From contig CAYTSW010000075.1 of NCBI GenBank assembly GCA_964440605.1, positions 1-13,125 on the forward strand: a stretch of DNA of 13,125 nucleotides. Reading direction: 5' to 3'. The notes beneath the pieces are model-generated. The model worked only from the letters and a program-made list of their open reading frames with translations. It did no database searches and was not told the DNA's origin. Within the stretch, counting starts at the first letter, position 1. The number at the start of each line of letters is the position of its first letter. This document shows, piece after piece, positions 1 to 7,695 of this stretch. Position numbers and translations under genes: made by a program. The stretch is from CAYTSW01 sp964440605 (GTDB lineage Bacteria > Planctomycetota > Phycisphaerae > Phycisphaerales > UBA1924).

Positions 1-34
1 CGCGGGTTAGCGGCCGCGGGTCTCGGAGTCCCAC

Positions 35-42
35 GAAAGGAG
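35..42 (+). promoter_or_regulatory. Strong ribosome binding site deciding the start of the 49-aa ORF
   Basis: GAAAGGAG lies 6 bases before the ATG at 49. It is among the best Shine-Dalgarno matches in the window and favours this start over an open-ended upstream frame. Confidence 0.65.
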
Positions 43-48
43 CCACAC

Positions 49-198
49 ATGCCCGCCGACATCGCGAAAGAGATCGACGCCCTGCAGCAGATGGGCGAAC
101 TCGAACTCGACGCCCGCAAGCGTCTGGCCGACGCTCAGGACGGCCCCATTGCCGGCTCGATCTCCGATCCGGTCACCGCCGACCAGCCCAACGCCTGA
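49..198 (+). CDS. Small hypothetical protein, 49 aa, upstream of the export cassette
   Basis: I do not recognise this protein. It starts at an ATG preceded by a strong Shine-Dalgarno (GAAAGGAG at 35-42, 6 bases upstream), which is the main reason to believe it is translated; the reading frame stays open to the left edge of the window, so a longer upstream form cannot be excluded. Residues 1-31 are rich in Glu, Asp, Lys, Arg, Leu and Ala and should form an amphipathic helix. The rest (from about GPIAGS) is Gly/Ser/Pro-rich and probably flexible. There are no cysteines, no signal peptide, no membrane segment and no double-glycine leader site. It lies 95 bases before a gene set for an HlyD adaptor, an M50 protein with a PqqD-like domain and a SecA paralogue. 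It could therefore be a cargo peptide or small partner of that system. This rests on position alone. Confidence 0.6.
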   Translation: MPADIAKEIDALQQMGELELDARKRLADAQDGPIAGSISDPVTADQPNA

Positions 199-230
199 TC
201 AGCGACTCCCATTTCCGCCCCGCTGGTGTT

Positions 231-254
231 GATCGCGCCGGCAGGGCGATTTTC
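231..254 (+). terminator. Weak terminator or attenuator candidate between the 49-aa ORF and the HlyD gene
   Basis: ATCGC (232-236) pairs with GCGAT (246-250). Two further inner pairs form around a GGCA loop with one bulged G. The stem is followed at once by TTTTCC. It is short, so it would be leaky at best. If real, it would lower expression of the large genes relative to the small ORF, as is common for exporters compared with their cargo. Confidence 0.3.
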
Positions 255-293
255 CTCCTCGCACGCCGCCCCTCACGCAAGGAACGCGACCCC

Positions 294-2144
294 ATGCGAT
301 CCGACGCCGCGCCGCTTGAAACCACTCCCGAGACGCAACGCACGCAACACCGCGAACGCGTGACGTTTCTCCAGACCCTTCTCGACAAGCAGCGCGACAC
401 GGCGCCCGCCGTCGCCGGCGCGATCATGCGTGCCGAGACCAGCGGGCACATCGAGTGCGTGTGCACCACACCGCCCACGCACAAACCCGGAACGAAAGGC
501 CAGTCGTGGATCGCCCGCGCCATCGAAGTCATCCGCGACCGACCGGTCGACACTCCCAGGGCGTGCCCGATCGGCGATGACGCGGGGCTCTACGGCGAGG
601 ACGGCCGGTTCGCCTTGCTCATCCTCCCGCTACCGATGCTGACCGGCGGCGACGCTTGGTACGGCGTCTACCTCATCGACCGGCAGATCGTGGATCAACG
701 CGAGGCGTTCGAACGGCTTGCGCTGACGTCCAAGCTCGTGTCACTCGATGAAACAGAGCGCTCGTTGCAACACGCCGAGAACGACTTGGCCCAGCTCGCG
801 CGGGCGCTGCGCGTCGTCAGCGCGAGCGGGGAGCACGACAAGTTCAGGCCCGCCGCCCTTGCCGCGTGCAACGCGATCGCTGAAGCCTGGGGCTGCGATC
901 GCGTCAGCATCGGGTTCGTGCGAGGGCGACGCGTGGTCGTTGAAGCGTCCAGCCACGCGGAGAAAATATCCGCTCGATCGCGGGAAGCCCAACGTCTCGA
1001 GAGCGCGATGGAGGAGTGCCTCGATCAGGACATCGAAGTCATCGCGCCAACCCCCGACGGGCACGATATCGTCGCGCGACTCAATGAACAGTTGCTCCGA
1101 GACAACTCCGCCACCTGCGTGCTCAGCATGCCGCTCCGCGCCGGCGACGGCGCTCGCGGCGCGATCACGCTGGAACGCTCGTCCTCGGACACGATTCCTC
1201 CCCGCGATGTCGAGGCGCTCCGGCTTACGCTCGAGTTCATCGGCCCCAGGCTGGACATCCAACACGAGGCCTCTCGCCCGCTGCCCGTGCGCACGATGCG
1301 CGGCACGCGACGTGCCGTTGGCGTCGTGCTCGGGCCGGAACACACGTGGGCGAAGCTTGTCGCCCTCCTCCTCATCGGTTTCCTCGCCTTCGCGGTCTTC
1401 GCCCACGGACAGTTCCGCGTCCGCGCCCCCTTCCGAGCCGAAGCGGCCCAGCTCTACCAACTGCCCGCGCCGTTCGAAGGCCACCTCCGGAGCGTCCTCG
1501 TCGGCGTTGACGACAAAGTCGTCGAGCAGGGCGAGTTGCTGGCTCAGATCGACACGGACCGTCTGCGTCTCGAACGATCCGCGTTGATGGCCGAGCGCAC
1601 GATCGCTCTGCGTCGCGAGCGTCAGGCACGCAACGAGGGCGATACGCCCGAAGCGCTCATGGCCCGCGCCGAGGCCGAGCGTGCGGAGGCGGAGATCCAA
1701 CGGATCGACGTCGACATGGACCGAGCCGCGGTGCGCGCGCCGGTCGCGGGGCGTGTGCTCAAGGGCGACCTGAAGACCAAAGTCGGCGCCCCGGTGGGTC
1801 AGGGCGATCTACTCTTCGAACTGGCCGCCGGCGATGAACTGCGCGTCGATGTCTTTGTCAGCGAAGACCTCGTCCGTGATGTCCGGCCCGATCAGCGGGG
1901 TGAACTCGCGGCTGCGGCGTACCCCGCGCGCAAACTCTCCTTCACCGTCCTCGAAGTCGATCCCGCGGCTCAAGTGCGTGAGGGCAGGAACGTCTTCCGC
2001 GTGCGAGCGCAGCTCGACGAGCGCCCTCAATGGATGCGCCCCGGCATGGAGGGCGTCGCGAGGATCGCGGTCGAGCCGCGACCCTGGATCGACATCTGGA
2101 CCCGACCCGTCGTGGACTGGGTGCGGATGAAACTCTGGATCTGA
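294..2144 (+). CDS. GAF domain fused to an HlyD-type membrane fusion (periplasmic adaptor) protein
   Basis: The 616-aa protein has a roughly 150-residue N-terminal region that I cannot assign (possibly a degenerate sensor fold). It is followed by a short coiled coil (about 152-178), a GAF-like domain (about 180-330), one membrane helix (about 355-372), and then an HlyD/biotinyl-lipoyl adaptor region. The two lipoyl halves are at about 390-420 and 479-510 (VRAPVAGRVLKGDLKTKVG), separated by a short charged coiled-coil hairpin. A beta-barrel-like segment follows. The topology places the GAF domain in the cytoplasm and the adaptor in the periplasm. HlyD-family adaptors bridge an inner-membrane transporter to the outer envelope; GAF domains usually bind small ligands or mediate dimers. 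AAGGAA at 279-284 supports this start. The gene is 67 bases upstream of the M50 gene and is probably cotranscribed. The family assignment is firm for the adaptor and good for GAF; the ligand and cargo are unknown. Confidence 0.85.
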   Translation: MRSDAAPLETTPETQRTQHRERVTFLQTLLDKQRDTAPAVAGAIMRAETSGHIECVCTTPPTHKPGTKGQSWIARAIEVIRDRPVDTPRACPIGDDAGLYGEDGRFALLILPLPMLTGGDAWYGVYLIDRQIVDQREAFERLALTSKLVSLDETERSLQHAENDLAQLARALRVVSASGEHDKFRPAALAACNAIAEAWGCDRVSIGFVRGRRVVVEASSHAEKISARSREAQRLESAMEECLDQDIEVIAPTPDGHDIVARLNEQLLRDNSATCVLSMPLRAGDGARGAITLERSSSDTIPPRDVEALRLTLEFIGPRLDIQHEASRPLPVRTMRGTRRAVGVVLGPEHTWAKLVALLLIGFLAFAVFAHGQFRVRAPFRAEAAQLYQLPAPFEGHLRSVLVGVDDKVVEQGELLAQIDTDRLRLERSALMAERTIALRRERQARNEGDTPEALMARAEAERAEAEIQRIDVDMDRAAVRAPVAGRVLKGDLKTKVGAPVGQGDLLFELAAGDELRVDVFVSEDLVRDVRPDQRGELAAAAYPARKLSFTVLEVDPAAQVREGRNVFRVRAQLDERPQWMRPGMEGVARIAVEPRPWIDIWTRPVVDWVRMKLWI

Positions 2145-2211
2145 CACCGCGTCGCAACGCCCGCACAGCGCAGTCCCCCACCCCCGCACCGCTGCCCGCC
2201 GAAGGTACCCA

Positions 2212-4377
2212 ATGGCCATCGACCGACCCACCCTGAGCGAAAACTGGCACCGCGTCGCGGACCTCAAGCCGAGGCTGCGCGTGAACGCCCGCGTCACACG
2301 TCAGGTCTACCGCGGCGAGCTGTGGTACGTCATCGAGGATGCGATCGGCGGGCGTTTTCTCCGCGTCAACCAGCCGGTCTACCGACTGCTCGGCCTGCTC
2401 GACGGTCGCCGAACGGTAGACGATGCGTGGAAACTCGTTTCCGCATCGCTCGGCGACGCCGCGCCGACGCAAGGCGAAACGGTCCAGATGCTCGGCCAAC
2501 TGCACGGCCTGAATCTTGTCGCGAGCGACAAGGCCGGCAACGTCGAAGCACTGATCGAACAGCGACGCAAACGCATCGGCCGCGAAACACGCGGGTTCTT
2601 CACGAATCTGCTCTTCGCGCGCGTCCCGCTGTGGAACCCCGACCGCTTCCTCGAACTGGTCACGCCCTTCCTCGCCTGGATGGTCTCGCCGATCGGCGCC
2701 CTGCTCTGGTTTGCGATCGTCGCACTCGGCGCCGCGCACCTGATCGGCGACCTCGACCGCATGTGGACCGCGGCCCAAGGGATTCTCGCGACGGAGAACC
2801 TGGTACTGTTGTACCTCACCTTTGGTGTCATCAAAGCGCTGCACGAACTCGGCCACGGCGTCGCGTGCAAGGTGTTTGGTCGCCGTTACGGCGGCTGTGA
2901 AGTGCCCACGCTCGGCATCATGTTGCTTGTTCTTCTCCCTGTTCCCTATATCGACGCGTCGAGTGCGTGGACGATGCGCAGCAAGTGGAGGCGCGCCGGC
3001 GTGGCCGCGGCGGGGATCGTGGTCGAACTCGCCATCGCCGCCATCGCCGCCATCGTGTGGGCGCGCAGCGCCGAGGGCACGCTCGTCGCCGCCATCGCCT
3101 ACAACGCCATGTTCGTTGCCAGCGTGAGCACGATCCTCTTCAACGCCAACCCCCTGCTCCGCTTCGACGGCTACCACGTGTTATCCGACCTGATGGAGCT
3201 CCCGAATCTCGGCAAGCGCGCGAACGACCAGGTGCTTGGATGGATCAAGAAGCGAGCATGGAAGGTGCGCAATGTCGTTCCCCCGTCCGACGGGATGGGC
3301 GAAGCCGCTCTGCTCTCCACCTATGCCGTCAGCGCCTTCATTTACCGCATCCTGATCGTCATCGGCATCATCCTCTTCATCGCCGACCAACGACTGCTCC
3401 TGGGCCTCGTGCTCGTCGGTGTTGCGATCGTGGGCTTCCTCATCGTCCCTTCCTGGAAGGGCGTAAGCTATCTGCTGACCAGCCCCGAGCTCGGCCGCAC
3501 ACGACCGCGTGCGCTGCTGACCACGGGCCTCGCCGTATGCTCGCTCGTGCTGATCGTCGGTGTCGTCCCCATGCCCGACCACGTGCGCGTCACCGGTCTT
3601 GTCGAAGCCGAGCAGGTGACCGAGGTGTACGCCGAGACCCCCGGATTTCTCCGAAGAGCGAGCCCGGGCGGATCGATCAGCCGGGGGTCCCACATCGTGA
3701 CCCTGCACAACGACCTGCTGTCCGGTCGCCTCGACGCGCTGGACGCCGAACTGCGGCGACTCGACGCCGCACGCCGCAGCGCGATGCGCGAGGGCGCCGG
3801 ATCCGTTCAGATTGTCGATGAGCAGATCGCCGCGTACCGAAGCCAACGCGGCTTCCTCGCCGGGCGCCTCAACGGCCTTGTCGCTCAGAGCGAGATCGAC
3901 GGGCATTGGATCCCCGCCCAACCGCACCAGCTCCCCGGCGCGTATGTGCAACGGGGTGAGTTCGTCGGCAGGATCATCGACCCTTCCACCCTACGGGTCC
4001 GCGCGCTCGCGGGCCAGGCAGTCAACGCCCTGATTGTTGAACGAGGGACCGGGGACGCTGAACTGCGCGTCCGCGGTCGGCCTGAGGATCATCTGCACGC
4101 CCAACTGCTCGAGATCCGACCCGCCGGCGAACAAAGCCTTCCGTCTGTCGCCATGAGTCTCGCCGCGGGAGGGCCGATCCAGACCGCAGCCGACGACCCA
4201 TCGCACCTCAAAGCAGCCGAACCATTCTTCGAGCTGCTGGTGCAACTGCCCGACGAGCACCAACTCCTCCCCGGGCAGCGCGTGGTCGTCCGGATCGCGC
4301 TCCAAGACAAGCCTCTCGCCGCCCGAGTCTGGCGGTACACGCGTCAACTCTTCCAGCAAAGGTTGCGGATCGGATGA
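2212..4377 (+). CDS. PqqD-like / M50 site-2-protease-like / HlyD fusion protein (putative peptide zinc metalloprotease type)
   Basis: The 721-aa protein has three parts. Residues about 20-115 resemble the small PqqD winged-helix fold, which in RiPP systems recognises leader peptides. Residues about 140-455 form a polytopic membrane domain of about eight helices with the M50 zinc motif HELGH (H211, E212, H215) and the downstream aspartate motif NPLLRFDGY (D319), so all three metal ligands are present. Residues about 460-700 resemble an HlyD adaptor, with split lipoyl-like halves and a coiled-coil hairpin between them. The layout matches proteins usually annotated as putative peptide zinc metalloprotease, which occur beside HlyD-family adaptors. 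It may cleave a substrate within the membrane, or act as the inner-membrane part of an exporter. The start is supported by GAAGG at 2201-2205. The stop overlaps the next gene by 4 bases, implying translational coupling. Cargo and true activity are not shown. Confidence 0.85.
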   Translation: MAIDRPTLSENWHRVADLKPRLRVNARVTRQVYRGELWYVIEDAIGGRFLRVNQPVYRLLGLLDGRRTVDDAWKLVSASLGDAAPTQGETVQMLGQLHGLNLVASDKAGNVEALIEQRRKRIGRETRGFFTNLLFARVPLWNPDRFLELVTPFLAWMVSPIGALLWFAIVALGAAHLIGDLDRMWTAAQGILATENLVLLYLTFGVIKALHELGHGVACKVFGRRYGGCEVPTLGIMLLVLLPVPYIDASSAWTMRSKWRRAGVAAAGIVVELAIAAIAAIVWARSAEGTLVAAIAYNAMFVASVSTILFNANPLLRFDGYHVLSDLMELPNLGKRANDQVLGWIKKRAWKVRNVVPPSDGMGEAALLSTYAVSAFIYRILIVIGIILFIADQRLLLGLVLVGVAIVGFLIVPSWKGVSYLLTSPELGRTRPRALLTTGLAVCSLVLIVGVVPMPDHVRVTGLVEAEQVTEVYAETPGFLRRASPGGSISRGSHIVTLHNDLLSGRLDALDAELRRLDAARRSAMREGAGSVQIVDEQIAAYRSQRGFLAGRLNGLVAQSEIDGHWIPAQPHQLPGAYVQRGEFVGRIIDPSTLRVRALAGQAVNALIVERGTGDAELRVRGRPEDHLHAQLLEIRPAGEQSLPSVAMSLAAGGPIQTAADDPSHLKAAEPFFELLVQLPDEHQLLPGQRVVVRIALQDKPLAARVWRYTRQLFQQRLRIG

Positions 4378-6422
4378 TACCCACGCAGGTCGGCCCCGCC
4401 GTCACAGCACCGCGCCCCGTCACCACAGTCTCCGCCCATGAGTTCGAGCTCTGGCGTTCGCTGAGCCACCGCTCTCGCGTGGTGAAACGCCCAAAGGGCG
4501 CCGACGTTCTGCACGTCGCCTGCGAATCACTCGTTCATCGCCTCACACCATCCGCTCATGCCGACCGCGCCACAGCGCGTCGAGCCGAGACTCTGCTCGC
4601 TCAACTCCGGGGCGAATCGCCGTCGGCTTACCATGAAAGGCTCGCCAGACTCAAGCGCTCGGCCCGCACCGGCGGCCTCAGCACGCAAGAACGCGTCGAG
4701 GCGATAGCGACGGCAGCCCTCGCGGCAGAGCAGTCCATCGACCTCTCTGCCCGACACGTTCAGATGTGGGGCGTCTCCGCCATGCTCCGCGGCCAGCTCG
4801 CCGAGATCGCGACCGGCGAAGGCAAAACGCTGGTCGCCGCCATGACGGCGGCGATCGAGTCGTGGGCTGGGCGTGGCTGTCATGTGGTGACGGTCAACGA
4901 CTACCTCGCCTCGCGCGATGCGGACTGGATGCGGCCGCTCTTCACACGCCTCGGCGCTACGGTCGCCAGCGTGGTCGCGACGAGCACGCCCGACGAACGC
5001 CGCGCCGCCTATCGGGCGGATGTCACGTATTGCACGAACAAGGAAGCCGCGGCGGACTATCTGCGCGATCAGTTGGCCCAAGACCGCGCACGAAGCGTCT
5101 CATCCTTGCTCTGCGAACGGCTGACGTCGGGCGCCCGAAGGCCCTCGAGGCCGCCGCTCACGCGCAGCCCGTACGTCGCCATCGTGGACGAAGCCGACTC
5201 CGTTCTCATCGACGAGTCCACCACGCCGCTTATCATCTCGGGCGGCAACGCCGCCGACGGCAGCGCCGAGGTGTACGAGTTCGCGCGCTCCATCGCCGGC
5301 AGTCTTTCTGTACACACTCACTTCGAAATCAACCTCGCGCACCGCGAGGTCAGACTCACGGGGGCGGGACGACGAGCGATCCGAGACATCTCGACCGACA
5401 CGCTTCACCCCGCCTTGCACGGCGAGCGCCGCCGCGAAGAACTCGTCACCCAGGCCCTCTCCGCGAGCTTCCTCTACCTTCGTGACAAGCACTACATCAT
5501 CTCCGACGGAGCCATCGTCATCATCGACGAAGCGACCGGGCGACTCATGCCCGATCGGACGTGGCGCGACGGTATGCATCAGGCCATCCAAGCCAAGGAG
5601 AGGATCGAGATCACCGGCGCTAACAACACCCTCGCACGCATCAGCTTCCAACGCTACTTCCAGATCTACCCGAAGCTCGCCGGCATGAGCGGGACACTCA
5701 AAGAGGAGACGCGCGAGATCTGGCGCACGTTTCGCAGGCGCGTGTGCCGCATCCCGACGCATCGCCCGATCGCGCGTGTCCAGATGCCAACCCGCACCTT
5801 CGCAAACGAGCGAACGAAGCTCCGCGCGGTGATCGCACGCGTGCTCGAAATGAGCGAATCCGGCCGCCCCGTCCTCGTCGGCACTCGGAGCGTGCGCGCG
5901 AGCTTCCTCCTCAGCGCCATGCTCGAGCAGCGCGAGATCCCCCATCGTTTGCTCAACGCCAACACCAACGAAGAAGAGGCGGCGATCGTCGCCGAAGCAG
6001 GACAACGCCAACGCATCACCATCAGCACCAACATGGCCGGCCGCGGCACCGACATTCTGCTCAGCGACGACGTTGAACGACTTGGAGGGCTGCACGTTAT
6101 CGCGACCGAACTCCACGAGTCATCGCGCGTTGAACGACAGCTGTACGGCCGCGCGGGTCGGCAGGGCCAGGCAGGCTCCGCCGAGCTGGTGGTCAGCCTC
6201 GACGACGAAGTACTCCGCGTCTTTCTCCCGCCCTGGGTGAGAAGTCTGGCACGTCGGCTGTCCTCGTCCTCGAGCGACAGCGAGGGCAGAGTTCCCCGAA
6301 TCCCCGCCTGGATTCTCAAGACGTGGGCACATCGACGCGCGCGAGCGCATGATCGCAGGCGTCGCTTGAGCGTCATGCGCGCCGATGAATGGGTGGATGA
6401 ATCACTCGGCCTCGCCTCCTGA
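4374..6422 (+). CDS. Short SecA-like ATPase (accessory SecA paralogue lacking the C-terminal domains)
   Basis: The 682-aa protein is clearly related to SecA, the motor ATPase of Sec-dependent export. Visible motifs include Walker A TGEGKT (K151), VTVNDYLASRD, TNKEAAADYLRD, Walker B DEADSVLIDE (D272, E273), TPLIISGG, the IIDEATGRLMP stretch after the preprotein-binding domain, GMSGT, NMAGRGTDI (553-561) and GRAGRQGQ (592-599). Both nucleotide-binding domains and a preprotein cross-linking domain are therefore intact. Housekeeping SecA is about 850-950 residues. This protein ends about 70 residues after the second motor domain and lacks most of the helical scaffold, the wing, the two-helix finger and the C-terminal zinc-binding cysteines. 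The final arginine-rich segment (RRRRLSVMRADEWVDE) resembles only the first scaffold helix. The ATG overlaps the preceding stop (ATGA), which fixes the start and links it to the M50 gene. It is probably a dedicated motor for that system and not the housekeeping SecA. Confidence 0.9.
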   Translation: MIPTQVGPAVTAPRPVTTVSAHEFELWRSLSHRSRVVKRPKGADVLHVACESLVHRLTPSAHADRATARRAETLLAQLRGESPSAYHERLARLKRSARTGGLSTQERVEAIATAALAAEQSIDLSARHVQMWGVSAMLRGQLAEIATGEGKTLVAAMTAAIESWAGRGCHVVTVNDYLASRDADWMRPLFTRLGATVASVVATSTPDERRAAYRADVTYCTNKEAAADYLRDQLAQDRARSVSSLLCERLTSGARRPSRPPLTRSPYVAIVDEADSVLIDESTTPLIISGGNAADGSAEVYEFARSIAGSLSVHTHFEINLAHREVRLTGAGRRAIRDISTDTLHPALHGERRREELVTQALSASFLYLRDKHYIISDGAIVIIDEATGRLMPDRTWRDGMHQAIQAKERIEITGANNTLARISFQRYFQIYPKLAGMSGTLKEETREIWRTFRRRVCRIPTHRPIARVQMPTRTFANERTKLRAVIARVLEMSESGRPVLVGTRSVRASFLLSAMLEQREIPHRLLNANTNEEEAAIVAEAGQRQRITISTNMAGRGTDILLSDDVERLGGLHVIATELHESSRVERQLYGRAGRQGQAGSAELVVSLDDEVLRVFLPPWVRSLARRLSSSSSDSEGRVPRIPAWILKTWAHRRARAHDRRRRLSVMRADEWVDESLGLAS

Positions 6423-6428
6423 CCCCGC

Positions 6429-7613
6429 TCACGCCAAAACGGACCGAACAAAGTCCGCGTAGGCCTCAGCCATGGGCTCAGGCTCATACCGCCGAGCCTC
6501 GCGCAGCCCTGCCTCGCGAGCGCGCTCGTACGCCGCGACATCGTCCGTCAACTCGATAATGTCATCGACCCAAGCACGCACCTCCGACGCCGACGGCACG
6601 CGCAGCGACTCCATTGTCAGCGTTGACGGCAGCTCTCGGACGCGCCCCCCCTCTCCAACCGTTTCGGGCAACCCGCCGCGGTCCGACACGATCACCGGCA
6701 CGCCGTTGACCAACGACTCCGCCGCCAAACGACCGGAGGGCTCCGGCCAGACTGACGGGACGAGCATGATCCGCGCGTGCCGGAAGACATCCCGGGGCAG
6801 CGGGAGCGCGGGTGAACTAAACAGACTCTTGCTCGACCGAAGCGACAAGCCGTGACGATCAGCTTCCCCCAAAAACGTGCTCGACACAGCACGCGACTCG
6901 ATCACCAGCATCGGGATGTCAGGACGACGCTCCGACAACTCCGAAGCGATCCGCATGAAGACGTGAGCACCCTTGGCCGGGATCGGATTGACAAATGTCA
7001 CGAAGACCGGGTCAGGATCCACAACATACGTGTCCTCGAAGTCGACGGGCGTCGGAAGCGCGCGCGCCGCGATTCCGACACGTTCTCGGTACGCCGAAGC
7101 GAGGAACTCCGAAGGCGTGAGCACGGCGTCGGCACATGCGAAAGCCTCGGGGTTGTAGTAGCCGTGATTCCGCACCGCCATCACAACCTTGCAACCACGC
7201 AGACGCGCGTACTCCTGAACGCGCCTCGTCCCCGGCCCACCACCCACCGTAAGCACAACTTTTGGATCGTGCGCTTCTATGCGCGCTTCACCAACCGCTG
7301 CGAACGCCGCGTCGGCGGCATCTTCGCTTTCCATCAAGCCAACGGTGTGTCGCACGCCCCGCCGTTCGCCCTCGAGCACACAAACACCGCTCGAATGCCG
7401 TCGCCGTGTCGCCGTGTTGGCGTTGAGCGACGCCTTCACAATCGACCGCGCATCGGCCGACGCGGCCTCCGAGCGGAGATGCGAGACGCACTCGACCGCC
7501 ATTGACCGCGACGCGAGCATGCCCGCGATCGCGGTCAGCGAACGCATCGCCCCACTCCCAGGATCGAACGCGAAGCCATCCAGACTCAAGAGCACACGCG
7601 GTTCAACGCCCAT
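6429..7613 (-). CDS. Family 4 glycosyltransferase (GT-B fold)
   Basis: The 394-aa protein has the two-lobed layout of GT4 enzymes. The N-terminal lobe opens with RVLLSLDGFAFDPGSGAMRSL, the usual strand-loop that binds the acceptor. The C-terminal lobe carries NPIPAKGAHVF (K214, a donor-phosphate-contact position) and the EX7E signature in WPEPSGRLAAES (E291 and E299), followed by NGVPVIVSDRGGLPE. GT4 enzymes move a sugar from a nucleotide-sugar donor to an acceptor with retention of configuration; neither substrate can be read here. It is cytoplasmic, with no signal peptide or membrane helix. The start at 7613 lacks a good Shine-Dalgarno (only a weak AGG about 8 bases upstream), so the N-terminus is less certain. 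It converges on the SecA-like gene with 6 bases between the stops and no hairpin there. A functional link to either neighbouring region is possible but unproven. Confidence 0.85.
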   Translation of the reverse strand: MGVEPRVLLSLDGFAFDPGSGAMRSLTAIAGMLASRSMAVECVSHLRSEAASADARSIVKASLNANTATRRRHSSGVCVLEGERRGVRHTVGLMESEDAADAAFAAVGEARIEAHDPKVVLTVGGGPGTRRVQEYARLRGCKVVMAVRNHGYYNPEAFACADAVLTPSEFLASAYRERVGIAARALPTPVDFEDTYVVDPDPVFVTFVNPIPAKGAHVFMRIASELSERRPDIPMLVIESRAVSSTFLGEADRHGLSLRSSKSLFSSPALPLPRDVFRHARIMLVPSVWPEPSGRLAAESLVNGVPVIVSDRGGLPETVGEGGRVRELPSTLTMESLRVPSASEVRAWVDDIIELTDDVAAYERAREAGLREARRYEPEPMAEAYADFVRSVLA

Positions 7614-7630
7614 TTCGTCAGCCTAGCACG

Positions 7631-7663
7631 CAACAACGCCCGCGGCTTCAGACGCCGCGGGCG
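7631..7663 (-). terminator. Rho-independent terminator of the 7696-8421 gene
   Basis: A perfect 10-base-pair GC stem (7637-7646 with 7654-7663) has a 7-base loop. On the minus strand it is followed by TTGTTG. It lies between the stop of the secreted-protein gene and the start of the glycosyltransferase, so the two same-strand genes are probably separate units. Confidence 0.8.
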
Positions 7664-7695
7664 CACATGTTCAGAACGACGCAAGCCCCGTTTAA

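Noticed and set aside
3031..3057. Tandem 9-base repeat GCCATCGCC in the M50 gene
   Set aside because: It only encodes a repeated Ala-Ile-Ala stretch in a membrane helix and is explained by coding constraint.
1942..3177. Long minus-strand ORF (411 codons) opposite the HlyD and M50 genes
   Set aside because: It spans two well-supported plus-strand genes and the gap between them, and its translation has no recognisable domain. In GC-rich DNA such mirror frames are common.
5100..6116. Minus-strand ORF (338 codons) opposite the SecA-like gene
   Set aside because: The plus strand carries all SecA motifs in the same region. The antisense frame shows no motif and no ribosome binding site.
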